DNA of 22,856 nucleotides from an uncultured Coprococcus sp. (lineage in GTDB: Bacteria > Bacillota > Clostridia > Lachnospirales > Lachnospiraceae), in the NCBI GenBank assembly GCA_900548215.1, contig URJI01000044.1, forward strand, positions 1 to 22,856, given 5' to 3'. Of this stretch, positions 16,018 to 22,856 are shown in pieces (within the stretch, counting starts at the first letter, position 1; each line of letters starts with the position of its first letter). A program made the translations under genes and the position numbers. Under the pieces are notes generated by a model that ran no database searches, was not told where the DNA came from, and saw nothing but the letters and a program-made list of their open reading frames with translations.

Positions 16018-17175
16018 ATGAGTAGAATAGAGCTTATTGCTCCATGTCACTTCGGACTGGAGTCAGTATTAAAAAAGGAAATACTCGATCTTGGCTATGA
16101 GATAGTCCAGGTCGAGGACGGAAGGATAACATTTGCCGGAGATGAGACGGCTATTGCAAGGGCGAATGTATTTATAAGAACAGCGGAGAGGATCATGCTC
16201 AAATGTGGCAGCTTCAGGGCAGCCACATTTGACGAGCTGTTCGAGAAAACGAAAGCAATCCCGTGGGAAAAGTATCTCACCAGAGATGCAAAATTCTGGG
16301 TGTCAAAGGCGACGTCCAACAAGAGTGCACTTTTCAGTCCTTCGGACATACAGTCCATAGTGAAGAAGGCTATGGTGGAGAGAATGAAGCAGACATACAG
16401 GGTTTCGTGGTTTACTGAGGACGGCGCCAGCTATCCTGTCAGAGTGTTTATATTTAAGGACATCGTCACTATAGCTTTAGATACGTCTGGAGTGTCGCTT
16501 CACAAGAGAGGTTACAGAAAGCTTGTTGGCAAGGCTCCTATATCAGAGACTCTTGCCTCAGCACTCATCATGCTCACACCGTGGAACAGGGACAGAGTGC
16601 TGGTTGATCCATTCTGTGGAAGCGGAACATTTCCTATAGAGGCTGCCATGATCGGAGCACATATTGCGCCTGGAATGGACAGAGACTTCACAGCTCAGGA
16701 GTGGACAAAGATCTGCGACAAAAAACTGTGGTACAATGCGGTTGATGAGGCGCACGATCTGATAGACCATGATGTGAAGATGAATATACAGGGATATGAT
16801 CTGGACTCAGATATGGTGAAGTGTGCCATGGAGAATGCCAGGGCGGCAGGAGTGGACCAGCACATCCATTTCCAGCAGAGGGATGTGAAGGACCTGAGGA
16901 ATCCTAAAAAGTATGGATTCATCATCACTAACCCGCCTTATGGAGAGAGGCTTGAGGAGAAGGAGGCGCTTCCGGAACTCTACAGAACCATCGGGGAGAG
17001 CTACAGGAATCTTGATGACTGGTCAATGTTCCTGATAACATCATATTCGGACGCTGAAAAGTACATTGGAAGAAAAGCGGACAAAAACAGAAAGATATAC
17101 AACGGAATGATAAAATCATATTTTTATCAGTTTATGGGGCCTAAGCCACCTAAAAGAAGGAGAGAAGACAGTTGA
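16018..17175 (+). CDS. ypsC: THUMP-domain class I SAM-dependent rRNA methyltransferase (RlmL/YpsC family)
   Basis: This 385-residue protein probably methylates a guanine (N2) of 23S rRNA, as in RlmL-type enzymes. An N-terminal THUMP-type RNA-binding region (about 45-155) is followed by a Rossmann methyltransferase domain. The SAM-binding motif is DPFCGSGTFPIEAA starting at D197, and the catalytic NPPY is at 305-308. An IALDTSGVSLHKRGYR linker joins the two, as in this family. Start ATG at 16018 follows GGAAGAAAGG. The stop TGA overlaps the TTG start of the protease gene, so the two are translationally linked. The exact target base is inferred from homology. Confidence 0.9.
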   Translation: MSRIELIAPCHFGLESVLKKEILDLGYEIVQVEDGRITFAGDETAIARANVFIRTAERIMLKCGSFRAATFDELFEKTKAIPWEKYLTRDAKFWVSKATSNKSALFSPSDIQSIVKKAMVERMKQTYRVSWFTEDGASYPVRVFIFKDIVTIALDTSGVSLHKRGYRKLVGKAPISETLASALIMLTPWNRDRVLVDPFCGSGTFPIEAAMIGAHIAPGMDRDFTAQEWTKICDKKLWYNAVDEAHDLIDHDVKMNIQGYDLDSDMVKCAMENARAAGVDQHIHFQQRDVKDLRNPKKYGFIITNPPYGERLEEKEALPELYRTIGESYRNLDDWSMFLITSYSDAEKYIGRKADKNRKIYNGMIKSYFYQFMGPKPPKRRREDS

Positions 17176-18866
17176 AAAAGCTGATATATGTGGTTCTTAT
17201 ATTGGCCATAGGGGCACTGGCATATTATGGAACAAAGGAGCCTTCGGGCAGATTGGAGAAAAGCGAAGACGAGCAGAATGCTGCATCGTTATTTGCGGGA
17301 AAGCTGGCTGAAAATTATAATGCCGATGGCCTGACGCTGAAGGTGAACGGCAGTGATGTGAAGGATGAGGAATACATGCCTTATATCAGCTCTGATCTAC
17401 ATGTGATGCTTCCAGTGAAAACGTTTGTGGACAAGCTGGGCTGCACTGTGGATGAATATGCAAATGGCAGCATCGTTATCAAAAAAAATGAGGGCGTTGT
17501 GCGCCTTGTGGCCGGGGAAACTGATGCGACCCTCGACGGAAAAGATGTGAAGCTTGGAACGGCACCTGTGAAAAAAGACGATGTGGTGTATATTCCTATA
17601 GAGTATATAAGTGATACGTTGGATTATACCTGTGAATACAGCTACGAGACGGGAAGAGTATCCCTTCAGAAGACAGGCGAGGATATCACACTTCCTGCAT
17701 CGTATGACATGAGAAAGGAAAACAGGGTCACAGAGGTGAGGGATCAGGGCGATTCCGGCACATGCTGGGCATTTGCATCGCTTGCTGCGCTTGAGACAAC
17801 ACTCATGCCCGATGAAAAACTGCAGTTTTCTGTGGACAACATGACCATGAACAATGGATTTGGTGTAGAGCAGTTCGAGGGTGGACAGTACAGGATGAGT
17901 ATAGCCTATCTTGCATCCTGGAAGGGCCCGGTACTTGAGAAGGATGATCCTTATGGAGACGATGAGACCAATTCTGATCTCAAGGCTGTGAAGCACCTGC
18001 AGGAGGCTCAGATCATCGAAGACAAAGATCTTGATGCGATCAAGGAAGCTGTGTACACTAAGGGCGGTGTGGAGACTGCCATTTACAGTGATATGCAGGA
18101 TGCGGACAGCGATTCAGAATATTACAACAGGGATCACAGCTCATATTACTATGACGGCACAGAGGGCATCAATCATGACGTAGTCATAGTCGGATGGGAC
18201 GACAATTACAGCAGGAACAACTTCAACAAGACGCCGGAGAAGGACGGCGCTTTCATATGTAAGAACAGCTGGGGAACGGAATTTGGCGAGGATGGATATT
18301 TCTATATATCGTATTGTGATGCACATATATGCGAGACCAGCGTGGTGTACACGAAACTGGAGTCTTCTGATAATTACGACAAGATATATCAGGCAGATAA
18401 GCTTGGCTGGGTCGGTGTACTTGGATTTGACAACGAGGAAGCCTATTTTGCAAATGTGTATACGGCGGGCAAGGGAGAGGAACTCTCTGCAGTTTCATTT
18501 TATGCCACAGGTGCAAAGAGCACATACGAGGTGTATGTGACAACGGATTTTGAGAGTGAGGATGACCTTGCAGACAGAAAACTTGTGGCATCTGGAGAGA
18601 TGGAATATGCCGGGTACTATACGGTTAATCTGGACGAGGCAGAAAAACTTGCGGATGGCAGCAAATTTGCAGTTATTGTACATATAACGACACCTGACAC
18701 GAAGTATCCGATAGCTATAGAGTATGATGCGGATTCACTGACGGACAGTTTCGATATCAAAGATGGCGAGGGATACCTGAGCCTGTATGGCAACCAGTGG
18801 TACAGTGCGGAGAAGGACAGAAAATGTAATGTGTGCCTGAAGGCATTTACCAGGAGTGCCAAGTAG
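17172..18866 (+). CDS. Papain-like (C1) cysteine protease with N-terminal copper-amine-oxidase-like and C-terminal lectin-like domains
   Basis: This 564-residue surface or secreted protease begins with a signal/anchor helix (LIYVVLILAIGALAYYG). Residues ~55-175 match the copper-amine-oxidase-N-type wall-associated domain (VNGSDVKDEEYMPYIS, VYIPIEYISDTLDY). The C1 catalytic set is complete: Q192, C198 in DSGTCWAFAS, H335 in NHDVVIVGW, and N365 in KNSWGTEFGEDGYFYISY. From about 390 a lectin-like beta domain follows, as in known clostridial cell-surface cysteine proteases. The start is TTG at 17172; no in-frame ATG occurs until after the signal peptide, and AAGGAG lies upstream. It overlaps the methyltransferase stop (TTGA). 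The activation mechanism is not evident. Confidence 0.9.
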   Translation: MKKLIYVVLILAIGALAYYGTKEPSGRLEKSEDEQNAASLFAGKLAENYNADGLTLKVNGSDVKDEEYMPYISSDLHVMLPVKTFVDKLGCTVDEYANGSIVIKKNEGVVRLVAGETDATLDGKDVKLGTAPVKKDDVVYIPIEYISDTLDYTCEYSYETGRVSLQKTGEDITLPASYDMRKENRVTEVRDQGDSGTCWAFASLAALETTLMPDEKLQFSVDNMTMNNGFGVEQFEGGQYRMSIAYLASWKGPVLEKDDPYGDDETNSDLKAVKHLQEAQIIEDKDLDAIKEAVYTKGGVETAIYSDMQDADSDSEYYNRDHSSYYYDGTEGINHDVVIVGWDDNYSRNNFNKTPEKDGAFICKNSWGTEFGEDGYFYISYCDAHICETSVVYTKLESSDNYDKIYQADKLGWVGVLGFDNEEAYFANVYTAGKGEELSAVSFYATGAKSTYEVYVTTDFESEDDLADRKLVASGEMEYAGYYTVNLDEAEKLADGSKFAVIVHITTPDTKYPIAIEYDADSLTDSFDIKDGEGYLSLYGNQWYSAEKDRKCNVCLKAFTRSAK

Positions 18867-18929
18867 GACATATATAGAAATGATACTTATATAAAATTAT
18901 AAAGTTGATAACAGGAGACGAGGGCTGAA

Positions 18930-18958
18930 TGTGGATAAAGCAGTGTATTTGTGGATAA
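18930..18958 (+). promoter_or_regulatory. Two perfect DnaA boxes next to an AT-rich tract
   Basis: TGTGGATAA, the complement of the strong DnaA box TTATCCACA, occurs at 18930-18938 and 18950-18958 in the same orientation, 20 bp apart or about two helical turns. A degenerate 7/9 copy lies at 18903-18911, and a very AT-rich tract covers about 18869-18904. The site is in the 146-bp gap before rdgB. DnaA binding is inferred from sequence only. Confidence 0.6.
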
Positions 18959-19012
18959 CATTCCAAATTCTGCGTAAAACTTTTCAGCCTTAGAGGGAAA
19001 GGAGTTGGATAT

Positions 19013-19615
19013 ATGGATAAGCTTATATTTGCAACAGGCAATGAAGGCAAGATGAAAGAAGTCCGCATGATACTTGCGGATCTGGGATATGAGATACAGT
19101 CCATGAAAGAGGCTGGTATTGATGTCGATATAGTTGAGGACGGAAAGACGTTTGAGGAGAATGCACTGATAAAAGCCAGAGCGATAAGCAAGGTCAGCGG
19201 ATGTCTGGTCCTGGCCGATGATTCAGGACTTGAGGTGGATTATATGGACAAGGCACCGGGAATATACAGTGCCAGATTCCTTGGGGAGGACACCTCATAC
19301 CATATAAAAAATCAGTATATCATGGACAAGCTTGCTGGAGTTCCTGATCCTGAGAGAACAGCCCGGTTTGTGTGTGTTATAGCGGCAGTGTTCCCTGATG
19401 GAAGTGAGTATACTGAGCGCGGAACCATAGAGGGAATCATTGGTTACGAGGAGCGCGGTGAAAATGGATTTGGATATGATCCTATATTCTTCCTGCCTGA
19501 GAGGGGCAAGACCACAGCGGAACTTGACCCGGAGGAGAAGAATGAGATAAGCCACAGGGGTAAGGCGCTCAGACTGATGAAGGATGTCATCAGAAAGCAC
19601 AGAGAGAATAATTGA
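19013..19615 (+). CDS. rdgB: XTP/dITP pyrophosphatase, RdgB/HAM1 family
   Basis: This 200-residue cytosolic enzyme hydrolyses non-canonical purine nucleotides (dITP, XTP) to monophosphates and keeps them out of DNA and RNA. It shows the family signature FATGNEGKMKEV (6-17), the metal-binding LADDSGLEVD with D69/D70, the PGIYSARF loop, ENGFGYDPIFF, and a C-terminal ISHRGKAL. Length is standard. AAAGGAG lies 8 bp before the ATG. The upstream gap carries paired DnaA boxes, which could tie expression to replication. A phosphodiesterase gene follows after 55 bp, an arrangement common in clostridia. Confidence 0.97.
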   Translation: MDKLIFATGNEGKMKEVRMILADLGYEIQSMKEAGIDVDIVEDGKTFEENALIKARAISKVSGCLVLADDSGLEVDYMDKAPGIYSARFLGEDTSYHIKNQYIMDKLAGVPDPERTARFVCVIAAVFPDGSEYTERGTIEGIIGYEERGENGFGYDPIFFLPERGKTTAELDPEEKNEISHRGKALRLMKDVIRKHRENN

Positions 19616-19670
19616 TGGCAGATGATTGCGAATCACCGTGTTTGTTAGATTTTAAACAAGGGGGGCAGAG

Positions 19671-20195
19671 ATGAAAGTCCTGATAATAAGTGATACCCAT
19701 GGCAAAAGCAGCTGCATAGAGCAGATATACAATATAGTTGGAGATGTGGATATGCTGATACATCTGGGAGATGTTGAAGGCGATGAAGAACTCATATATG
19801 ATCTGTTTAATTGCGAGATCCACATGGTGAGGGGAAACTGCGACTACAATGCAGAACTCCCGATATATGATGAGTTCAATATTGGAGACAAGAGAGCATT
19901 TATAACCCATGGACACAGGTATGGAGTGAACAGCGGAACAGCATACCTGGAGGAACTCATAGATACAGAGGGGTATGATTTTGTGATGTATGGACATACC
20001 CATAGGCGGGATCTGACGACTTATAAGAATTCATATATCGTGAATCCGGGAAGTCTGGCACTGCCGAGGGATAACCGAGTAGGAACATATATGCTGTTGG
20101 ATTTCGATCAGCACGGTATACCATTTTTTGCAGAAAATGAGCTGCCAAGGCCGGAGTCGAATGTGTCAAGTTTTCGAAGAAAATTTGACATGTAG
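19671..20195 (+). CDS. yfcE: YfcE/MJ0936-family metallophosphoesterase
   Basis: This 174-residue binuclear metal phosphodiesterase has all five motif blocks: D8 and H10 in SDTHG, GD at 33-34, GNCD (55-58), H80 and H82 in THGH, and GHTH (108-111). The fold is that of YfcE-type calcineurin-like phosphoesterases, whose natural substrates are poorly known. The ribosome site AAGGGGGG ends 6-7 bp before the ATG. It follows rdgB by 55 bp on the same strand and probably shares its transcript. A hairpin begins directly after its stop. Confidence 0.95.
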   Translation: MKVLIISDTHGKSSCIEQIYNIVGDVDMLIHLGDVEGDEELIYDLFNCEIHMVRGNCDYNAELPIYDEFNIGDKRAFITHGHRYGVNSGTAYLEELIDTEGYDFVMYGHTHRRDLTTYKNSYIVNPGSLALPRDNRVGTYMLLDFDQHGIPFFAENELPRPESNVSSFRRKFDM

Positions 20196-20232
20196 CATCA
20201 GCCCTGCCGAAGGCAGCTTTAAATGGCTGATG
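20196..20232 (+). repeat. CATCAG-type hairpin after yfcE, before rlmD
   Basis: CATCAGCC (20196-20203) pairs with GGCTGATG (20225-20232), with an inner CTGCC-GAA-GGCAG stem (20204-20216). There is no T run, so it is not a clear terminator. The outer arms repeat those at 15969-15997. The rest of the gap to 20324 holds a six-codon reading frame (20308-20328) that overlaps the rlmD start. Confidence 0.55.
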
Positions 20233-20324
20233 TTCCATACCGGAGGAGAAGAAGAGAAAGAGTTTCTGGGAGAACATTTGGGAGTAGGGCATATTTGAGA
20301 GATTAAAATGGCAGGTAAAATGAT

Positions 20325-21974
20325 ATGAAGAAACATGATATAGTTGAAGGCGTGATAGATACATATGAGTTCCCGAACAAAGGAAGTTTTCATATGGACG
20401 ACAGGAAGGTGACCGTCAAGGGTGCGATAAAGGGACAGAAGGTGTCCTGCCGTATCACGAAACTTAAGAAGGGAAAGGCCGATGGAAGACTTCTGGAGGT
20501 TCTGGAGAAGTCGGAGCTGGAGGACGGTGCCCCGGTGTGTTCACATTTTGGAGTATGCGGTGGCTGCAGTTATCAGACTCTCAGCTATGACAACCAGCTT
20601 GCAGTGAAGGAAGAACTCGTAAAAGGATTGTTGGACGGAGTTATCGATGCCTGCGCTCACCCTTATGAATGGCAGGGGATAATCGCATCACCTGTTACAC
20701 AGGGATACAGGAATAAGATGGAGTTCTCATTTGGCGATGAGTACAAGGATGGCCCGCTGGCGCTGGGACTTCACAAGAAGAACAGCACCTATGACATCGT
20801 GCAGATAGAGGACTGTTATATAGTGAACGATGATCTGAATAAGATCGTGAAATATACAGTGGAATTCTGCAAGAAAGCCGGACTTCCATATTATAGGAAG
20901 ATGCAGCATGAGGGACTCTTGAGGCACCTGGTCATCAGACGTTCTGCCACAAATGGAGATCTGCTGGTGAATCTGGTGACAACCACACAGAATCTGGAGG
21001 CTCTTAACCTTGATGCATATGTGAAGGGTATGCTGGAGCTTCCACTTGAGGGAAAGATCGCAGGAATCCTCCACACGGAGAATGATTCCATGGCGGATGC
21101 CGTCATAAGTGACAGGACGAACCTGCTCTACGGAACAGAATATATATATGAAACAGTCCTTGGACTTCAGTTCAAGATATCGCCGTTCTCTTTTTTCCAG
21201 ACAAATACAAAGAGCGCAGAGAGACTTTATGACAAGGCACGCTCCTATGTGGGTGACACAAAGGATGCGGTTATATTTGACCTGTACAGCGGAACCGGAA
21301 CCATAGCGCAGCTTCTGGCACCGGTTGCAAAGAAAGTGATAGGTGTGGAGATCGTGGAGGAGGCTGTGGAGGCTGCCCGTGTGAATGCGGAGCTCAACGG
21401 TCTTGACAATTGTGAGTTCATCGCTGGAGATGTGCTGAAGGTGATAGATGATATCGAGGAGAAGCCAGACTTCATAGTCCTTGACCCACCCCGTGATGGA
21501 ATCAACCCTAAAGCCTTGACGAAGATTATCAACTATGGTGTGAAGGAGCTTGTATACATAAGCTGCAAGCCAACCTCGCTTGCCAGGGATCTGGTGACGC
21601 TTCAGGAGAATGGGTACTTTGTGACTAAGGCATGCGCTGTGGATCAGTTTCCGGGGACGGTACATGTGGAGACGGTTGTCAAATTATCCCTCAAAAAAGA
21701 TACACCTAGGATTGAGGTTACAATGAAGCCTGATGAGGAGAGTAATTACACACCAAAGGAAAAGGCTACATATCCGAAGATTAAGGAATATGTGAAGAAC
21801 AAGTATGGTGTGAATGTGCATACTTCTTACATTGCACAGATTAAGCGGATGTGTGGTCTGGATATGGGCGAGAATTATAATAAGTCCAAGAAAGAGAATC
21901 CAGAAGTGAAGCAATGTCCGCAGGAAAAGGTGGAGTATATTAAGGATGCGTTGAAACATTTTAAGTTGATTTAG
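20325..21974 (+). CDS. rlmD: 23S rRNA (uracil-C5)-methyltransferase RlmD/TrmA family
   Basis: A 549-residue SAM enzyme that makes 5-methyluridine in 23S rRNA. After a TRAM-like domain comes the iron-sulfur set C72, C78, C81 (CSHFGVCGGCSYQ) and C164. The SAM motif is DLYSGTGT from D319; LDPPRDGINP and the nucleophile C414 in YISCKPTSLARDL follow. Residues ~463-549 form an extra C-terminal domain (YTPKEKATYPKIKEYV to KDALKHFKLI) seen in clostridial homologues. In that part all six isoleucines use ATT, against about one in thirty upstream, suggesting that the 3' end was exchanged. The ribosome site is weak (AGGT, 8 bp before the ATG). A mini reading frame from 20308 ends on the start codon and may couple translation. 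Confidence 0.93.
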   Translation: MKKHDIVEGVIDTYEFPNKGSFHMDDRKVTVKGAIKGQKVSCRITKLKKGKADGRLLEVLEKSELEDGAPVCSHFGVCGGCSYQTLSYDNQLAVKEELVKGLLDGVIDACAHPYEWQGIIASPVTQGYRNKMEFSFGDEYKDGPLALGLHKKNSTYDIVQIEDCYIVNDDLNKIVKYTVEFCKKAGLPYYRKMQHEGLLRHLVIRRSATNGDLLVNLVTTTQNLEALNLDAYVKGMLELPLEGKIAGILHTENDSMADAVISDRTNLLYGTEYIYETVLGLQFKISPFSFFQTNTKSAERLYDKARSYVGDTKDAVIFDLYSGTGTIAQLLAPVAKKVIGVEIVEEAVEAARVNAELNGLDNCEFIAGDVLKVIDDIEEKPDFIVLDPPRDGINPKALTKIINYGVKELVYISCKPTSLARDLVTLQENGYFVTKACAVDQFPGTVHVETVVKLSLKKDTPRIEVTMKPDEESNYTPKEKATYPKIKEYVKNKYGVNVHTSYIAQIKRMCGLDMGENYNKSKKENPEVKQCPQEKVEYIKDALKHFKLI

Positions 21975-21989
21975 TTTGTGGAGATTGGT

Positions 21990-22610
21990 ATGCAGAGATA
22001 TTTATTAACAATGTGTTATGAGCATGAAAATTATGTTAATGATATAGAAAGAAAAAAACAATATAAAAATGATATTGTGTCAGCAATACATAAACAAAAG
22101 CTTCCTTTTTTCAAGAAACGGAAAATATTGAAACTAGTACAAGCTTTATGTGATATGCAATTTTTATTAGATGAATCGGAACAAACAGATTTAGTATTAA
22201 ATGAAGAAGTCTGGAATTCGGATTGTTTAGAATATAATGTAAATCGAGTTTATGAGTTTATAGTACAGAATTCTATAGAATCACAAAGTGTAGACACGCA
22301 AGCAATTTGTGAGTGTTGTCGAGTTGAATCGGATATGGATATAAAGTATATAAAAATGAATGATACTTTACGAAAGAGCAAGGAAGATAACCCTATCATT
22401 GTTTTGGTGAGTGATATGTTTGTTCAACCATTTGTGATTAATGGAAATCACAGGATAAAAAAAGCATTTAATTCTGGTATTGATAGAATAGAAGTATATA
22501 TTCTAGATGCTGATAATGTTATTCAATGCCTAATCTCGGAGGACTATAGAACTGCTTATAAGATTTACAAGAAATTACATAAATTGGTAGGAATGAAGTT
22601 GAACTGTTAA
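21990..22610 (+). CDS. Hypothetical protein with a ParB/sulfiredoxin-like C-terminal domain
   Basis: This 206-residue protein is encoded in markedly AT-rich DNA, unlike its left neighbours. The N-terminal half is helical and basic. The C-terminal half has NPIIVLVSDMFVQPFVINGNHRIKKAF followed by GIDRIEVYILDADN. The VINGNHR part matches the D/N-G-N/H-HR signature of ParB/sulfiredoxin-fold nucleotide-binding domains. Its role is unknown. GGAG at 21980-21983 lies 6 bp before the ATG at 21990, which is preferred over a GTG at 21978. It begins 16 bp after the rlmD stop and precedes a serine recombinase, so it is probably element-borne cargo. The domain call is based on the motif alone. Confidence 0.6.
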   Translation: MQRYLLTMCYEHENYVNDIERKKQYKNDIVSAIHKQKLPFFKKRKILKLVQALCDMQFLLDESEQTDLVLNEEVWNSDCLEYNVNRVYEFIVQNSIESQSVDTQAICECCRVESDMDIKYIKMNDTLRKSKEDNPIIVLVSDMFVQPFVINGNHRIKKAFNSGIDRIEVYILDADNVIQCLISEDYRTAYKIYKKLHKLVGMKLNC

Positions 22611-22643
22611 CTTAATTTGAATAGGTTCAAAATTTAAAAATAG

Positions 22644-22730
22644 TGACACTGCTCCAAGGGGTTGAGGCTGTGTCAAAAAGTGTACATTTAGAAACTGAAT
22701 AATAAGGGCATAAAATCAGTGCCAAAAAGT
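22644..22730 (+). repeat. Hairpin and near-perfect 12-bp direct repeats between the ParB-like gene and the recombinase
   Basis: TGACAC (22644-22649) pairs with GTGTCA (22670-22675). On the minus strand this stem is followed by a T-rich run, so it could terminate leftward transcription. GTGTCAAAAAGT (22670-22681) and GTGCCAAAAAGT (22719-22730) match at 11 of 12 positions, 49 bp apart. They could be recombinase binding sites, but this is a guess. Confidence 0.35.
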
Positions 22731-22731
22731 A

Positions 22732-22763
22732 GAGACTTTCCATTATGGGAGGTCTCATTTTTT
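22732..22763 (+). terminator. Intrinsic terminator upstream of the recombinase
   Basis: GAGACTTTCC (22732-22741) pairs fully with GGGAGGTCTC (22747-22756) if G-U pairs are allowed, over a 5-nt loop, followed by six T residues (22758-22763). It would stop rightward transcription from rlmD and the ParB-like gene 38 bp before the recombinase start. Confidence 0.8.
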
Positions 22764-22801
22764 ATGTAAGCATTTTAAGACTAGGAAAGGAGCAAATAAT
22801 A

Positions 22802-22856
22802 ATGAAGAGATATGGTTATCACAGAACAAGTACAAGAGAGCAGCATTTAGACAGAG
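22802..22856 (+). CDS. Serine recombinase/resolvase, N-terminal fragment
   Basis: Only the first 18 codons lie in the window: MKRYGYHRTSTREQHLDR. They match the start of serine-family site-specific recombinases (resolvase/invertase), including R8 and the nucleophile S10 in the GYxRxST context and the EQ-LDR segment. AAAGGAG (22786-22792) lies 9 bp before the ATG. Whether it is a small resolvase/invertase or a large integrase cannot be seen. It supports a mobile element extending to the right. Confidence 0.85.
   Translation, partial: MKRYGYHRTSTREQHLDR

Noticed and set aside
18869..18958. Main chromosomal replication origin
   Set aside because: No dnaA, dnaN or other origin-linked genes are nearby; only two perfect boxes are seen, so a titration or regulatory site is more likely.
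20727..21665. 312-codon minus-strand frame inside rlmD
   Set aside because: It is antisense to a well-supported gene with full catalytic motifs; the translation shows no domain and unusual composition.
21978..21989. GTG start for the ParB-like gene
   Set aside because: A Shine-Dalgarno sequence (GGAG, 21980-21983) correctly spaced for the ATG at 21990 overlaps this GTG.

Overview
Organism: the window looks like chromosomal DNA of a low- to mid-GC Gram-positive anaerobe of the Lachnospiraceae, perhaps Coprococcus-like. This is inferred from a classic Firmicutes T-box leader before valS, AGGAGG-type ribosome binding sites, frequent ATA isoleucine codons, and a gene pair that I recognise as the Lachnospiraceae families DUF5717/DUF5716. 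No rRNA, tRNA or CRISPR array is visible.  Layout: (1) 1-3630, the 3' part of a polyamine ABC transporter operon, potA (partial)-potB-potC-potD. A 93-bp palindromic insert has duplicated the potD start region, and PotD carries a C-terminal membrane anchor instead of a lipobox. (2) 3631-3844, a terminator and a palindromic repeat. (3) 3845-5628, two minus-strand genes: a CobD/HisC-like PLP aminotransferase followed by an orotate-phosphoribosyltransferase-like protein with a degenerate PRPP motif. (4) 5629-5874, a divergent regulatory region. (5) 5875-12469, three co-oriented genes: a 1188-aa protein with Ig-like and helical-repeat regions, an actin/Hsp70-fold ATPase-like protein with a very acidic repeat tail, and a TPR-like protein. 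This is the best candidate for an undescribed system. (6) 12470-15498, promoter, valine T-box riboswitch and valS. (7) 15655-20195, a rhodanese, a THUMP rRNA methyltransferase, a translationally coupled papain-like surface protease with a TTG start, a pair of perfect DnaA boxes, rdgB and a YfcE-type phosphodiesterase. (8) 20325-21974, rlmD, whose last ~265 bp use different codons from the rest of the gene. (9) 21990-22856, AT-rich DNA with a ParB/sulfiredoxin-like gene, a terminator and the first 18 codons of a serine recombinase. This looks like one end of an integrated element abutting the rlmD 3' end.  How the genes fit together: the Pot genes form one importer. The 5875-12469 genes probably make a cytosolic ATP-driven protein assembly of unknown purpose. 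valS is controlled by uncharged tRNA-Val. The remaining housekeeping genes serve rRNA modification and nucleotide sanitation. The right edge appears to be a mobile-element junction.
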